From Levilactobacillus yonginensis (GTDB lineage: Bacteria; Bacillota; Bacilli; Lactobacillales; Lactobacillaceae): a stretch of DNA of 54,373 nucleotides. Where the stretch lies: NCBI RefSeq assembly GCF_964065165.1, contig NZ_OZ061553.1, positions 1 through 54,373 on the forward strand, read 5' to 3'. The notes under the pieces were generated by a model. The model had not been told where the DNA came from. It did no database searches and saw nothing but the letters and a program-made list of their open reading frames with translations. The translations under genes were made by a program, and so were the position numbers. Positions 31,931 through 39,967 of the stretch are shown piece by piece (position 1 is the first letter of the stretch; each line of letters opens with the position of its first letter).

Positions 31931-32434
31931 ATGGCAAAATCAGTTGCAGTTTTGGTGACTAATCTAGTCGAAGACGTTGAATATACTGAACCTGTAGAGG
32001 CTCTTAAGTCTGCAGGACACGAAGTGACAACGATCAGTTTTGAAAAAGGTACTGTTGAAGGTAAGCATGGTACTCAGATTAACGTTGATAAGTCCATTGA
32101 TGAAGTTCGTCCTCAAGACTTTGATGCCTTGTTCATTCCAGGAGGATTTTCACCAGATCAATTACGTGCGGACCAACGGTTTGTCGAATTTACAAAGTTC
32201 TTTTTGGCAACTAACAAGTTAACGACATCTATTTGCCACGGTCCACAATTAATGATTCAAACCGGGCTAGTGCAAGGTCGTACAATGACAGCATATTTAA
32301 CTGTACAACCTGATTTGTATTATGCCGGTGCACGCATTGAAGACAAAGCTGTTGTGATCGATGGTAATCTAATTACTAGTCGCGAACCAAAAGATATCCC
32401 AGCATTTAATGAGGCCTTCCTAGCAGCTTTATAA
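31931..32434 (+). CDS. DJ-1/PfpI family protein (protein/aldehyde deglycase-type stress protein)
   Basis: The 167-residue protein has the class I glutamine-amidotransferase-like fold. The nucleophilic Cys is in TTSICHGPQLMIQTG (elbow, about residue 103), with the acidic partner in VTNLVEDVEYTEPVEALKSAGH (about residues 9-30) and the loop ALFIPGGFSPDQLRAD. The motif set matches YraA/YhbO/PfpI stress proteins, which act on methylglyoxal-type damage and help survive oxidative or heat stress. The ribosome binding site is AAAGGAGG. It is divergently paired with a redox-type HxlR regulator. A terminator follows at 32536-32566. Confidence 0.9.
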   Translation: MAKSVAVLVTNLVEDVEYTEPVEALKSAGHEVTTISFEKGTVEGKHGTQINVDKSIDEVRPQDFDALFIPGGFSPDQLRADQRFVEFTKFFLATNKLTTSICHGPQLMIQTGLVQGRTMTAYLTVQPDLYYAGARIEDKAVVIDGNLITSREPKDIPAFNEAFLAAL

Positions 32435-32535
32435 TGTTGATGGTTGATAAGCATATAAACATGTACCAATTATAGCTTGACGAGTTTGGCTGTTTTAAAA
32501 TAAATTTTTTAAACAGTTACCGTTAAAGTAACTTA

Positions 32536-32566
32536 GTCCTCGTGTTAGTAGCACGGGGACTTTTTA
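32536..32566 (+). terminator. Intrinsic terminator after pfpI
   Basis: GTCCTCGTG pairs with GCACGGGGAC around TTAGTA, followed by five T. Confidence 0.8.
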
Positions 32567-32619
32567 TATAGCAGTTTTTAAACAACCGTTGCGCAATTCA
32601 ACTGTACTTATTAATTAAT

Positions 32620-32664
32620 AAAAGGCTAGTCACTGACCAACTTTTGGTTAGTAACTAGCCTTTT
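32620..32664. terminator. Bidirectional hairpin at end of recombinase fragment
   Basis: AAAAGGCTAGTCACTGACC and its inverted partner GGTTAGTAACTAGCCTTTT form a long stem with A and T runs on the two sides. It would stop transcripts from either direction. Confidence 0.75.
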
Positions 32665-32690
32665 ATTTTATTCATAAGCGTTGTTGTAAC

Positions 32691-32834
32691 TGATAAGTAA
32701 TATCCTCGTATCCTGGCTTTCCCAACTTGAAAAACGGTATAGTTACGCCGACCAGCTCTGAAATTATGGAGTAACGTATCTTGCACTTCTTTAAGTACAT
32801 TTGAATCTTTGATGGGTAGGACGATTTGTTGCAT
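32691..32834 (-). pseudogene. Tyrosine recombinase, N-terminal fragment
   Basis: The sequence MQQIVLPIKDSNVLKEVQDT to about NYTVFQVGKA aligns with the start of the recombinase at 29467-30057 (VQQIVLPIKDSNVLKMVQDT) with only a few changes. It breaks exactly where the catalytic Arg region (TLLRVSDVM) should follow; the remaining ~20 codons are unrelated. It is a dead relic, inverted relative to the intact copy, suggesting past recombination at this gene. Confidence 0.8.
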
Positions 32835-32887
32835 AATGAGCGCTCCTTCGGACAATATTTATGGTCTATAATAGCTAATTAAAACAA

Positions 32888-32930
32888 AATAGCCCCCAAT
32901 ATCTACATTATAGATATTGGGGGCTATTAT
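32888..32930. terminator. 18-bp perfect inverted repeat, terminator-like
   Basis: AATAGCCCCCAATATCTA and its exact inverted copy around CATTA lie between the recombinase fragment and the second antiporter, with A-rich and T-rich flanks on the two sides. Confidence 0.7.
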
Positions 32931-33071
32931 TTCAACGTTTCCGAGGGGTGATTGGATAGAAATAGACCCTATTTTTTTCCTGTATTTATATGTTGAGCAG
33001 TTGAATTAGGCTCCCAAGGTGACTTATGGTAAACTACTGTCTGTATAATGTTAATAAAGTGGTTGGAGTTA

Positions 33072-33130
33072 CGGCTTTCAAGAATTATCTTTGGTCTGGG
33101 TTGCCAAGGGATTCTTCAAGCCGCTTTTTT
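33072..33130 (+). ncRNA. Leader hairpin/terminator before antiporter 2
   Basis: CGGCTT (33072-33077) pairs with AAGCCG (33118-33123) and AAGAAT with ATTCTT, with an inner stem TTTGG/CCAAG carrying the loop TCTGGGTTG, then CTTTTTTATT. The order TCAAG...TCTTT...GGGT.TG...AAG.GG matches the leader at 18558-18618, although the stem bases differ. It ends just before the ribosome binding site. Confidence 0.5.
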
Positions 33131-33151
33131 ATTGAGAAAGGATTTTTGTTC

Positions 33152-34330
33152 ATGGAATTTATCGGTTCATTGTGTTTAATTTTAGTTGCTACCGCTCTTG
33201 GTGGTCATATAAGCGCTCGCCTTAATCTCCCAGCCGTTGTAGGTGAATTATTAATGGGAATCTTATTGGGACCTGCTTTACTTAATTGGGTTCAACCTAA
33301 TAATTTTATCCATTTCTTTTCCGAGATCGGCGTAATAATTTTAATGTTCATTGCAGGTTTGGAAAGTGATCTCTCCTTGCTTAAACGTTACATTCGTCCT
33401 AGTATTGTTGTTGCGGTTCTTGGCATGATCTTCCCAATTATTATTGCTTACTTAACTGGTCTATATTTCCATTTCTCTAACATAGAAAGCCTGTTTTTAG
33501 GAGTGACATTTGCTGCTACCTCTGTTTCGATATCAGTCGTTGTTTTACAAGAAATGAAACACCTTAATAGCCAAGAAGGAACAACTATCTTAGGTGCAGC
33601 AGTCGTAGATGATATTTTAGCTGTGCTTGCTTTAAGTGTCTTGGTTAGCCTTTCTGGTAATCAAGTTTCCGAACAGGGTGGACCCCAAAATATAGGCCTT
33701 TCCCTGCTACTCCAACTCGGATACTTGGTTCTTCTTTTTATCTTGGGACGGTGGGTTATTCCACAGCTCATGAAGCTTAGTGAAAAGCTTTTAGTTCCTT
33801 CTTCAGAGATTTTAATTTCGCTGGTTTTGTGCTTGGGATTAGCTTATTCAGCAGATTTAACCGGCTTGAGCACGGTAATTGGCGCTTTCTTTGCTGGTCT
33901 TGCTATTGGTCAAACTGATTATAAAGCTCTGATTGACCGTAACGTTGAACCAATCGGCTATGCTGTTTTCATCCCTGTTTTCTTTATTAGCATTGGATTA
34001 AAGATGACTTTTACCGGCATTATCAATGATTTCTGGTTATTTTTAATTTTATCTATTGGTGGCATAGTATCGAAACTGCTGGGTGCAGGCATAGGTGCTA
34101 AGGTAGCTTCTTTTTCTTGGAATAGCTCCTGGATGATCGGTGCAGGGATGGTCTCACGTGGTGAAATGGCGCTGATTATTGCACAATTAGGCCTCCAAAG
34201 CCACTTATTATCCACAGATCGATATTCTTCTGTTATTGGGGCAATTATCATAACCACTTTAGCAGCCCCATTTCTTTTACGCAGTACCATTTCCAAGCTC
34301 AGAAAAAGCCAAGACAAGTTAATGGATTAA
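33152..34330 (+). CDS. Cation:proton antiporter (CPA2 family), paralogue 2
   Basis: The protein has 392 residues from ATG 33152, preceded by GAAAGGA; the upstream extension to 33026 passes through the leader hairpin and is rejected. Its signature segments match the 18637 protein closely: LPAVVGELLMGILLGPALLNW, EIGVIILMFIAGLESDL, ATSVSISVVVLQEM and GAAVVDDILAVLALS with the two acidic cation/proton-binding residues, and IGAGMVSRGEMALIIAQLG near the end. It should exchange Na+ or K+ for H+. Two such genes on one plasmid, both behind similar leader hairpins, suggest selection for ion or acid tolerance. No nucleotide-binding regulatory domain is present. Confidence 0.9.
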   Translation: MEFIGSLCLILVATALGGHISARLNLPAVVGELLMGILLGPALLNWVQPNNFIHFFSEIGVIILMFIAGLESDLSLLKRYIRPSIVVAVLGMIFPIIIAYLTGLYFHFSNIESLFLGVTFAATSVSISVVVLQEMKHLNSQEGTTILGAAVVDDILAVLALSVLVSLSGNQVSEQGGPQNIGLSLLLQLGYLVLLFILGRWVIPQLMKLSEKLLVPSSEILISLVLCLGLAYSADLTGLSTVIGAFFAGLAIGQTDYKALIDRNVEPIGYAVFIPVFFISIGLKMTFTGIINDFWLFLILSIGGIVSKLLGAGIGAKVASFSWNSSWMIGAGMVSRGEMALIIAQLGLQSHLLSTDRYSSVIGAIIITTLAAPFLLRSTISKLRKSQDKLMD

Positions 34331-34427
34331 TTTTTACAAAATAACTCTCGATAAGTCGTGGTTATGTAAATAAGACCTCCAACACCTGCAAATTGCTCTA
34401 ACCTTACTAGCATGTTATAATAATAGT

Positions 34428-34500
34428 GCGGAATGAGAGTATATCGTGCATAGACAGCAAAAGAGCCACTACCCGGGCATGGGTAGTGGCTCTTTTTTTC
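34428..34500 (+). ncRNA. Antisense RNA (RNA II) of an Fst/Ldr-type par locus
   Basis: TTGCTC (34393-34398), a 17-nt spacer and TATAAT (34416-34421) give a strong promoter. The short transcript begins with AATGAGAGTATATC (34432-34445), which is repeated exactly at 34626-34639 inside the toxin gene on the opposite strand, so the RNA is complementary to the toxin mRNA there. It ends at the terminator at 34468-34499. This is the RNA I/RNA II layout of pAD1 par. Confidence 0.8.
34468..34499. terminator. Shared bidirectional terminator of the Fst-like locus
   Basis: AGAGCCACTACCC and GGGTAGTGGCTCT form a perfect stem with A-rich and T-rich flanks, placed between the convergent toxin and antisense RNA genes. 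Confidence 0.85.
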
Positions 34501-34540
34501 GCTGCGCGGAATTCAGCGTGTGAGTTAGAATGACAACTTG

Positions 34541-34648
34541 CTAGTGATTGTTGTCTTTGTCGCTCTTATCTAACCAGTAAGAGAATAGTTTATTAACTAT
34601 ACCGACTAGAATCGGTGCAACAATCAATGAGAGTATATCATGTAACAT
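34541..34648 (-). CDS. Fst/Ldr-family type I toxin
   Basis: The 35-residue peptide begins MLHDILSLIVAPILVGIVNK and ends in SYWLDKSDKDNNH. The pattern VAPIxVG, a membrane helix and a WLD-charged tail matches Fst of pAD1 (VIAPIFVGLVLEMISRVLDEED). GGGGGC upstream of the ATG is held in a GCCCC-gaaa-GGGGGC hairpin that would hide the ribosome binding site, as in fst mRNA. A TGCTATAAT promoter lies at about 34694-34686 on the minus strand. The toxin damages the membrane in cells that lose the plasmid and its antisense RNA. Too short for standard callers. Confidence 0.88.
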   Translation of the reverse strand: MLHDILSLIVAPILVGIVNKLFSYWLDKSDKDNNH

Positions 34649-34805
34649 AGACAACGCCCCCTTTCGGGGCAAGTTGCCATTCATGATTATAGCATTTCCT
34701 CTTTAGTTCGGTCTAAGTAATTTTGAACAGTGTTTTTTTCTTGTCCTCGCCATTCTCTTTGCTAAAATAAAACTAAAAATAACTTTATTTGCGGAGGTTT
34801 TAGCT

Positions 34806-35033
34806 ATGGCTAGTGAACTAGAGAAATTAGATGAACTACAGCGGAAATTAAACGAGCGGAAACGCAAAGCACGCACCAAAGAATATCAGAAATTAGGCCG
34901 TGAGTTTTATCAGAAATCACAGGCCAAAACTTTTGCAGGTGCGCACCAGATGTTAGACCATATTCCCATGTTTCAACAATCTGCAAAAAAAGCCAATTTA
35001 ACGGACGCTTTACAATTAATATCCGGTTTTTAG
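34806..35033 (+). CDS. Small charged helical protein (75 aa)
   Basis: The protein begins MASELEKLDELQRKLNERKR, is rich in Lys, Arg and Glu, and ends with a compact part (AGAHQMLDHIPMFQQSAKKANLTDALQLISGF). GCGGAGG precedes the ATG. It resembles in composition the small genes near oriT at 16018-16537 and could be a mobilization accessory protein; the family is not recognised. The IS5-type element begins at the third base of its stop codon: the native TAA has become TAG, so the protein is unchanged. Confidence 0.55.
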   Translation: MASELEKLDELQRKLNERKRKARTKEYQKLGREFYQKSQAKTFAGAHQMLDHIPMFQQSAKKANLTDALQLISGF

Positions 35034-35040
35034 AACGTGT

Positions 35041-35544
35041 TTAGAATCTTTTCAAGAGTATTCGCAGGAAGGCTAAGCTAATCATCATCTTACTGGTGTT
35101 CAGCTTTCGCTCACAATTGCGCCAGAGGCGCCGATATTTTCCTAGCCAGCTAAAACTGCGTTCGATAACCCAGCGTTGCGGGGTCACTTGACCGTGCCTA
35201 AGGTCACTCTGTTTAGCAATAATGACTTCAGCGTTAATCATTGCCTGAACTGATTGAGCAAAGTTGTTACCAGTATAACCACCATCGGCCATTACTCGTT
35301 GAACCAGGTCAAACTGTGATTTGTTTAACGCCAGTAGCGCATTGGCGCCATCACGCTCAGAAACATTGGCGGTTGTCACATGGACTGCCATCGGCAGCCC
35401 ATTGATATCTACAGCAAGATGGCGCTTAATCCCACTCACCTTTTTACCACCATCGTAGCCACTACTTTCAGCAGGATCGGTATTCTTGACACTTTGAGCA
35501 TCTAGAATGATGAACGATGTATAAACTGAACGCTTCTGAGCCAA
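35041..35544 (-). CDS. IS5-family transposase, second reading frame
   Basis: The 167-residue frame carries all three catalytic residues: Asp in IILDAQSVKNTD, Asp in VMADGGYTGNNF and Glu in RWVIERSFSWLGKYRRLWRNCER. It should be produced by frameshifting from the 35502-35840 frame at an A7 run (TTTTAAAAAAATTG). It is identical to the protein at 40846-41349. Confidence 0.85.
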   Translation of the reverse strand: MAQKRSVYTSFIILDAQSVKNTDPAESSGYDGGKKVSGIKRHLAVDINGLPMAVHVTTANVSERDGANALLALNKSQFDLVQRVMADGGYTGNNFAQSVQAMINAEVIIAKQSDLRHGQVTPQRWVIERSFSWLGKYRRLWRNCERKLNTSKMMISLAFLRILLKRF

Positions 35545-35840
35545 CCGATGTTGGCTGACAATTTTTTTAAAACCTTATCCAGAGGAGTGATACCAGCAGG
35601 AGATGGCGTTTTAGTCCAAAGTAACCAGTAATAATAGACGGTTTCCCATTTAGGAAAATCACTGGGTAAATCGCGCCAAACGCACCCATTTTTCAAGGTA
35701 TAAAGCAGGGCACAAAAGATATCATATAAATCAACCTTTCTTGGCTTAGTCCGCTTACGTATGCCTTCTAGATCTGTCCGGATTAGTTCAAATTGTTCAC
35801 GAGAGATGTCGCTACTATAATGGTGTGCAAAGCTTTTCAT
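35502..35840 (-). CDS. IS5-family transposase, first reading frame
   Basis: The 112-residue N-terminal part (ISREQFELIRTDLEGIRKRT, then LYTLKNGCVWRDLPSDFPKWETVYYYW) is the DNA-binding part of ISL2-type transposases. Its frame diverges after the A7 run near 35566, where the ribosome should shift to join the catalytic frame. It is identical to the protein at 40550-40888. Confidence 0.85.
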   Translation of the reverse strand: MKSFAHHYSSDISREQFELIRTDLEGIRKRTKPRKVDLYDIFCALLYTLKNGCVWRDLPSDFPKWETVYYYWLLWTKTPSPAGITPLDKVLKKLSANIGWLRSVQFIHRSSF

Positions 35841-36040
35841 GGATTAAAAACTCCTGTTTTTGATCTAATTTAACTAAAATCAAATCGAATGTCAAAGTAT
35901 CCAAACACGTTCTTAAGATAGGTAGTGACCAGACATATAATTTGGACTTGTTATGAATATGTGTTAAGGTAATCTTAATGATTCGGCTGTAACATTTTTG
36001 TAATGTGTGGACCACAAGTTCGTTTTATAGTTATTTTACA

Positions 36041-36083
36041 GCGTGGCCGATCAAAGCTAGTAAAGCATCGATCGGTCTCTTTT
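36041..36083 (+). terminator. Hairpin with T run upstream of the betaine transporter operon
   Basis: CCGATC and GATCGG pair at the ends of a ~30-base segment followed by TCTTTTTG. A second hairpin (AGGCCAG/CTGGCCT, about 36190-36211) follows. The 420 bp between IS copy C and the operon hold no convincing gene; these structures may be leader elements or ends of lost transcripts. Confidence 0.5.
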
Positions 36084-36339
36084 TGTATCATGTTTTTCAT
36101 TTTATTCAGTAAGGTATACGCTAGGCAATACACTATAATAACGAAGGTTCAAGCTGTAGACAGTTCAAGTCTTTTTTATTCGAGCAGAAAGGCCAGTTAT
36201 CAGGCTGGCCTGACGAATTTCAACTGCTAGGGCAGTGTAGGGTGTACTAAACATTTTTCAGCCGATGGTTCTTAATTGTTTATCAGTTACACCAAGCACT
36301 TCGCAGCATAAGAAAGCACGGATTTATTGGAGGCATGTA

Positions 36340-37533
36340 ATGACAGAAAAAGTTAAAGTCAAACATTTAACTAAAATATTTGGCAAACAGATCTCTCAGG
36401 CTAAGGAACTCCTTAAACAAGGTAAGAACAAAGAGGAGATCCTTGCTCAAACTGGTTGTACAGTTGGTGTCAGTGACGCTAATTTTTCAATTAATGAAGG
36501 AGAGATCTTTGTTGTCATGGGTCTATCCGGTAGTGGTAAATCAACCCTGATCCGGATGATTAATCGTTTGATCAACTCGACTGATGGAGATGTCGAAGTT
36601 GATGGCCAAAGTGTGATGGATCTAGACAAAGAAGGTTTGCGTAAACTACGCCAGGATAAGTTCGGAATGGTTTTCCAGAATTTTGCTTTGTTCCCACACT
36701 TGACAGTTCTGCAGAATGCGGAATATGGATTAGCACTAAAAAAAGTTGATCAGGAAACGCAAGAAAAAAAGGCCAAGGATGCTTTGAACCTAGTTGGTTT
36801 GAATGGTTACGATCAACAATATCCCGACCAGTTATCTGGTGGGATGCAGCAACGGGTCGGTTTAGCACGGGCAATTGCCAATGATGCCGAGATCTTACTG
36901 ATGGACGAAGCCTTTTCTGCCTTGGATCCACTGTATCGTAAAGAAATGCAGGATCTCTTGTTACAGATCCAAGAAAAAATGCATAAGACAGTTATTTTCA
37001 TTGGTCATGATTTAAACGAAGCCTTGAAATTGGGTGATCGAATCATGATCATGCGTGATGGTGTAGTTCAACAGATCGGGGATCCTGAAGATATCTTGAC
37101 GCATCCGGCTAATGATTATGTCGAACGCTTTATTGAAGGCGTTGACCGGACTCAAGTCTTGACAGCCAGCAGCGTCATGGCTAAAGCACAGGTGGTCAAC
37201 ATTGCTAAAGCTGGTCCGCGAGTGGCTTTACGCCGCATGCGTGAAAATGATATTTCTTCGATCTATGTGGTTGATAACGAAAACAGGTTCGTCGGCTTTG
37301 CTGACGCGCATGATGTTTCAGACCTGATCAAGAAAAACAGTAAAGATTTACGGTCCGTTTTGAAGACCGATGTGCCCAAGACTCATGCTGATACACCGAT
37401 CAATGATCTGATCAATGATATTTCGAAGACCCCGATCCCGTATATCGTGGTCGATGATGATGATCATTTGCTGGGTATTATCTTGCGTGGGACAGTCTTG
37501 GCTGCTATTTCCGGGGAAGAGGTGAGCGCTTAA
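36340..37533 (+). CDS. Glycine betaine/choline ABC transporter, ATP-binding subunit with CBS domains
   Basis: The protein has 397 residues from ATG 36340 (TTGGAGG upstream). Motifs: Walker A GLSGSGKST, Q-loop MVFQNFALFPHLT, signature LSGGMQQRVGLARAIA and Walker B ILLMDEAFSALDP. The long insert before Walker A (QAKELLKQGKNKEEILAQTG) is typical of OpuAA/ProV/ChoQ. Two C-terminal CBS domains (about residues 280-397) act as the ionic-strength sensor in OpuA. It powers uptake of betaine-type compatible solutes during osmotic stress. It overlaps the permease gene by TAATG. GC content is higher than in nearby genes. Whole operon flanked by inverted copies of one IS5-type element. Confidence 0.93.
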   Translation: MTEKVKVKHLTKIFGKQISQAKELLKQGKNKEEILAQTGCTVGVSDANFSINEGEIFVVMGLSGSGKSTLIRMINRLINSTDGDVEVDGQSVMDLDKEGLRKLRQDKFGMVFQNFALFPHLTVLQNAEYGLALKKVDQETQEKKAKDALNLVGLNGYDQQYPDQLSGGMQQRVGLARAIANDAEILLMDEAFSALDPLYRKEMQDLLLQIQEKMHKTVIFIGHDLNEALKLGDRIMIMRDGVVQQIGDPEDILTHPANDYVERFIEGVDRTQVLTASSVMAKAQVVNIAKAGPRVALRRMRENDISSIYVVDNENRFVGFADAHDVSDLIKKNSKDLRSVLKTDVPKTHADTPINDLINDISKTPIPYIVVDDDDHLLGIILRGTVLAAISGEEVSA

Positions 37534-38375
37534 TGAAAGGTATCGGAGCATTACCATTAGCCGATTGGATCAACGCTGGTGTTGATTGGCTAAGTAAATT
37601 TACAGGATTTTTCAACAGTATCACGGCTTTTTTCCAGGCTATCATTGACGCGATCCAATGGGTCTTTGATTTATTGCCGGAATGGCTATTTATCATTGTT
37701 ATTTTGGCTTTAACGTATTGGGTCAAGAAAGACCAGAAGAAATTGGGCTTCATGATTTTTGAAGTTTTGGGTCTTTTATTGATCTGGAACTTAGGATATT
37801 GGCGTGATATGACACAGACCCTGACTTTGGTCTTGTCGTCAAGTTTGATCGCGATCATCATTGGGATCCCGCTGGGGATCTGGATGGCTAAGAGTAATAA
37901 AGCTGAAGTTGTGATCAAACCGATCCTGGACTTCATGCAGACTCTGCCGGCCTTTGTTTACCTGATCCCAGCTGTGTCCTTCTTTGGTATCGGGATGGTC
38001 CCTGGTGTCTTGGCATCTGTGATCTTCGCAATGCCGCCGACAGTACGGATGACCAGCTTGGGTATCCGTCAGGTCCCAGAAGGCTTGATCGAAGCTGCCG
38101 ATTCATTCGGTTCGACTAGCTGGCAAAAACTGATCGGACTGCAATTGCCGATGGCTAAGACAACGATCATGTCCGGTGTCAACCAGACAATGATGCTCGG
38201 ACTTTCCATGGTCGTTATTGCATCGATGATCGGTGCGCTTGGTTTGGGTACGCAGGTTTACTTCGCTGTTGGACGTAACGATGCTGGTGCAGGTTTCGCT
38301 GCAGGTATCGCGGTGGTTATCGTCGCTATTATTTTGGATCGGATCACACAATCGTTCAACCAGACATCCAGATAA
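37533..38375 (+). CDS. Glycine betaine/choline ABC transporter, permease subunit
   Basis: The 280-residue membrane protein has the binding-protein-dependent permease loop GLIEAADSFGSTSWQKLIGLQLPMA (EAA motif, about residues 185-210) and helices such as LSSSLIAIIIGIPLGIWMAKS and FMQTLPAFVYLIPAVSFFGIG, all typical of OpuAB/ProW. Unlike the lactococcal OpuABC fusion, its binding protein is a separate gene. It is translationally coupled to the ATPase gene and followed by the binding protein 12 bp later. Confidence 0.93.
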   Translation: MKGIGALPLADWINAGVDWLSKFTGFFNSITAFFQAIIDAIQWVFDLLPEWLFIIVILALTYWVKKDQKKLGFMIFEVLGLLLIWNLGYWRDMTQTLTLVLSSSLIAIIIGIPLGIWMAKSNKAEVVIKPILDFMQTLPAFVYLIPAVSFFGIGMVPGVLASVIFAMPPTVRMTSLGIRQVPEGLIEAADSFGSTSWQKLIGLQLPMAKTTIMSGVNQTMMLGLSMVVIASMIGALGLGTQVYFAVGRNDAGAGFAAGIAVVIVAIILDRITQSFNQTSR

Positions 38376-38387
38376 GGGGTGATCATA

Positions 38388-39296
38388 GTGAAGAAGAAAA
38401 TCCTCCGTTATCTAAAATTAGCAGCCGCGACGTTAGGCTTGGCAGTAGTTGTTAGTGCCTGTGCCAAGCCGCCCGAATATAATTCGCATAAAAAATTAGG
38501 GTCTCAGATCAACTATACGATCACAGGGATCGAAGCTGGTGCGGGTATTACTGATAGTACTGAAACGGCTTTGAGTAAGTACCATCTGAAAAGCGCAAAT
38601 TGGCAAATTATGCCAAGTTCTACTGCTGCCATGGTAAGTACCTTGGATAAGGCTATTAAAAATAAAGAGCCGATCGTAGTGACAGGGTGGCAGCCGCACT
38701 GGATGTTCGCCAAATATCCGCTGAAATTCCTAGATGATCCTAAACATGCTTATGGCAAGGGTGAATCAATGCGGACTATTACTCGAAAGGGATTTAAACA
38801 AGATAATCCAGGTGCCAATAAATTCTTAGAGAATTTCCATTGGTCGATCAAAATTTCTAATCCATTAATGATGAAAATCAACAACGGTATGAATAAACAA
38901 AAGGCCGTTGATGAGTTTATTAAGGACCATCCTAAGCAAGTCAAAGAGTGGCTAAAGGGTGTGCCTGATGGAAAAGGCAAGAAAATCAAGATCGGGTATA
39001 CTCCATATGACTATGAAATAGCTACTACTACCCTAGTCACAACTCTTTTGAAACAAAAGGGGTATGACGCAACGATGCAGCAGCTTGATGTTGGTATTAT
39101 GTGGAGTGCGATCTCTAGTGGTAAATTGGATGCGACAGTTACAGTCGAACTTCCTGTGACACATAAGTTATATGCTAAGAAATATAAGGGTAAATATGTT
39201 GAAGTCAGGAAAAATCTGGAGCATGCTAAAACTGGATTGGCTGTGCCGAAGTATATGAAGAATATTAATACCATCGATGATTTAAAAAACAAATAA
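38388..39296 (+). CDS. Glycine betaine/choline ABC transporter, substrate-binding lipoprotein
   Basis: The protein has 302 residues from GTG 38388, with AAGGGG 9 nt upstream; the GTG at 38379 lies inside that site. The signal peptide ends in a lipobox (VVVSAC), so the protein is lipid-anchored outside. The lobe order matches Bacillus OpuAC: first INYTITGIEAGAGITDSTE with WQPHWMFAKYPLKFLDDP, then KIKIGYTPYDYEIATT and LAVPKYMKNINTIDDLK at the end. Two Trp residues of the ligand cage are visible (NWQIMPSSTAAM, GWQPHWMF). The length is complete, as OpuAC also ends in this motif. Confidence 0.9.
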   Translation: MKKKILRYLKLAAATLGLAVVVSACAKPPEYNSHKKLGSQINYTITGIEAGAGITDSTETALSKYHLKSANWQIMPSSTAAMVSTLDKAIKNKEPIVVTGWQPHWMFAKYPLKFLDDPKHAYGKGESMRTITRKGFKQDNPGANKFLENFHWSIKISNPLMMKINNGMNKQKAVDEFIKDHPKQVKEWLKGVPDGKGKKIKIGYTPYDYEIATTTLVTTLLKQKGYDATMQQLDVGIMWSAISSGKLDATVTVELPVTHKLYAKKYKGKYVEVRKNLEHAKTGLAVPKYMKNINTIDDLKNK

Positions 39297-39349
39297 AAAT
39301 AAGGTTGATGCAAAAAGTATTAGTGGATCATCCTGAAACGTAACCTGGC

Positions 39350-39485
39350 TGTTAACGATCCATTACCTCCTTACTATTCTGAAGTTGAGGATATTATCAA
39401 TGGTATTTTATTCTTGGCGAGTGACAAAGCTAAGACAATTACCGGAACAGAATTAGTAATTGATAATGGTAGCCTAGCTATTTAA
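39350..39485 (+). pseudogene. Short-chain dehydrogenase, C-terminal fragment
   Basis: About 40 codons read ...DIINGILFLASDKAKTITGT, then ELVIDNGSLAI and a stop. This is the standard end of SDR oxidoreductases (FLASD...ITGxxxxxDGG). No start or Rossmann part precedes it; DNA upstream is the end of the transporter operon. It is debris joined to the operon before or during IS-mediated assembly. A terminator-like hairpin (AAAAGATACCC/GGGGTATCTTTT) follows. Confidence 0.75.
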
Positions 39486-39535
39486 AAATATGAGTCTTGA
39501 AAAGATACCCTGCAAATGTAAAGGGGTATCTTTTC

Positions 39536-39967
39536 GGGACTTTGTCAAATAGTGTTGATGGTCCATAGAACTCTATCTTATGGTAGGGTTCTTTTTTTAC
39601 CGCCATAGCTAGATTAAAGTGTTTGGGTTGGGAGGCAGGTGCGGGTCCGAAGCGTAGCGAAACGGGCCCGCACCTGCCTCCCACAGTGTTGACCTAAATT
39701 TTTTATTTTAGGCATGGATCAATTTGATGCGGATAAAGAAATGCCTTAAGTTACTGAAACCGTAACAGCTACGTTTAAGTTCTTTGATCTTGCGATTGAT
39801 CCCCTCTAACGGCCCATTAGAGTAGTCATAGAGACAAGCGTTCCTGATCCCTAAGTAGTTCTTTTGAATGGTCCTTATGACGGTATCCATTTCAGTACCA
39901 TTGGGACGGTAGTTCATAACTAATTGTTGTAAAGTAGCCCGATCGCGGTTGCGAATAAAGGTTAAGA
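39536..39967 (-). mobile_element. ISL3-family element, left-end fragment with transposase tail
   Basis: The end GGGACTTTGTCAAATAGTGT is related to the ISL3 ends at 6289 and 10021. The transposase tail (from 39967 down to 39708) has the SNGPLEGINRKIKELKRSCYGFS motif but differs in sequence, so this is another ISL3 member. A 20-bp-arm hairpin (GGGAGGCAGGTGCGGG... at 39629-39683) follows the stop. Cut at 39968 by IS30. Confidence 0.8.

Larger units (their letters stand above)
35033..35912 (-). mobile_element. IS5-family (ISL2-like group) element, copy C
   Basis: The 880-bp element has ends GAACGTGTTTAGAATC and inverted GAACGTGTTTGGATAC. It is flanked by TTA on both sides (35030-35032 and 35913-35915). 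The same element is inverted at 40478-41357. Confidence 0.9.

Noticed and set aside
36003..36230. 75-codon frame before the betaine transporter
   Set aside because: It spans two hairpins and has no ribosome binding site; treated as leader DNA.
38388..39296. Circular permutation of the betaine-binding protein as a novelty
   Set aside because: The swapped lobe order relative to ProX is already the normal form of Bacillus-type OpuAC.
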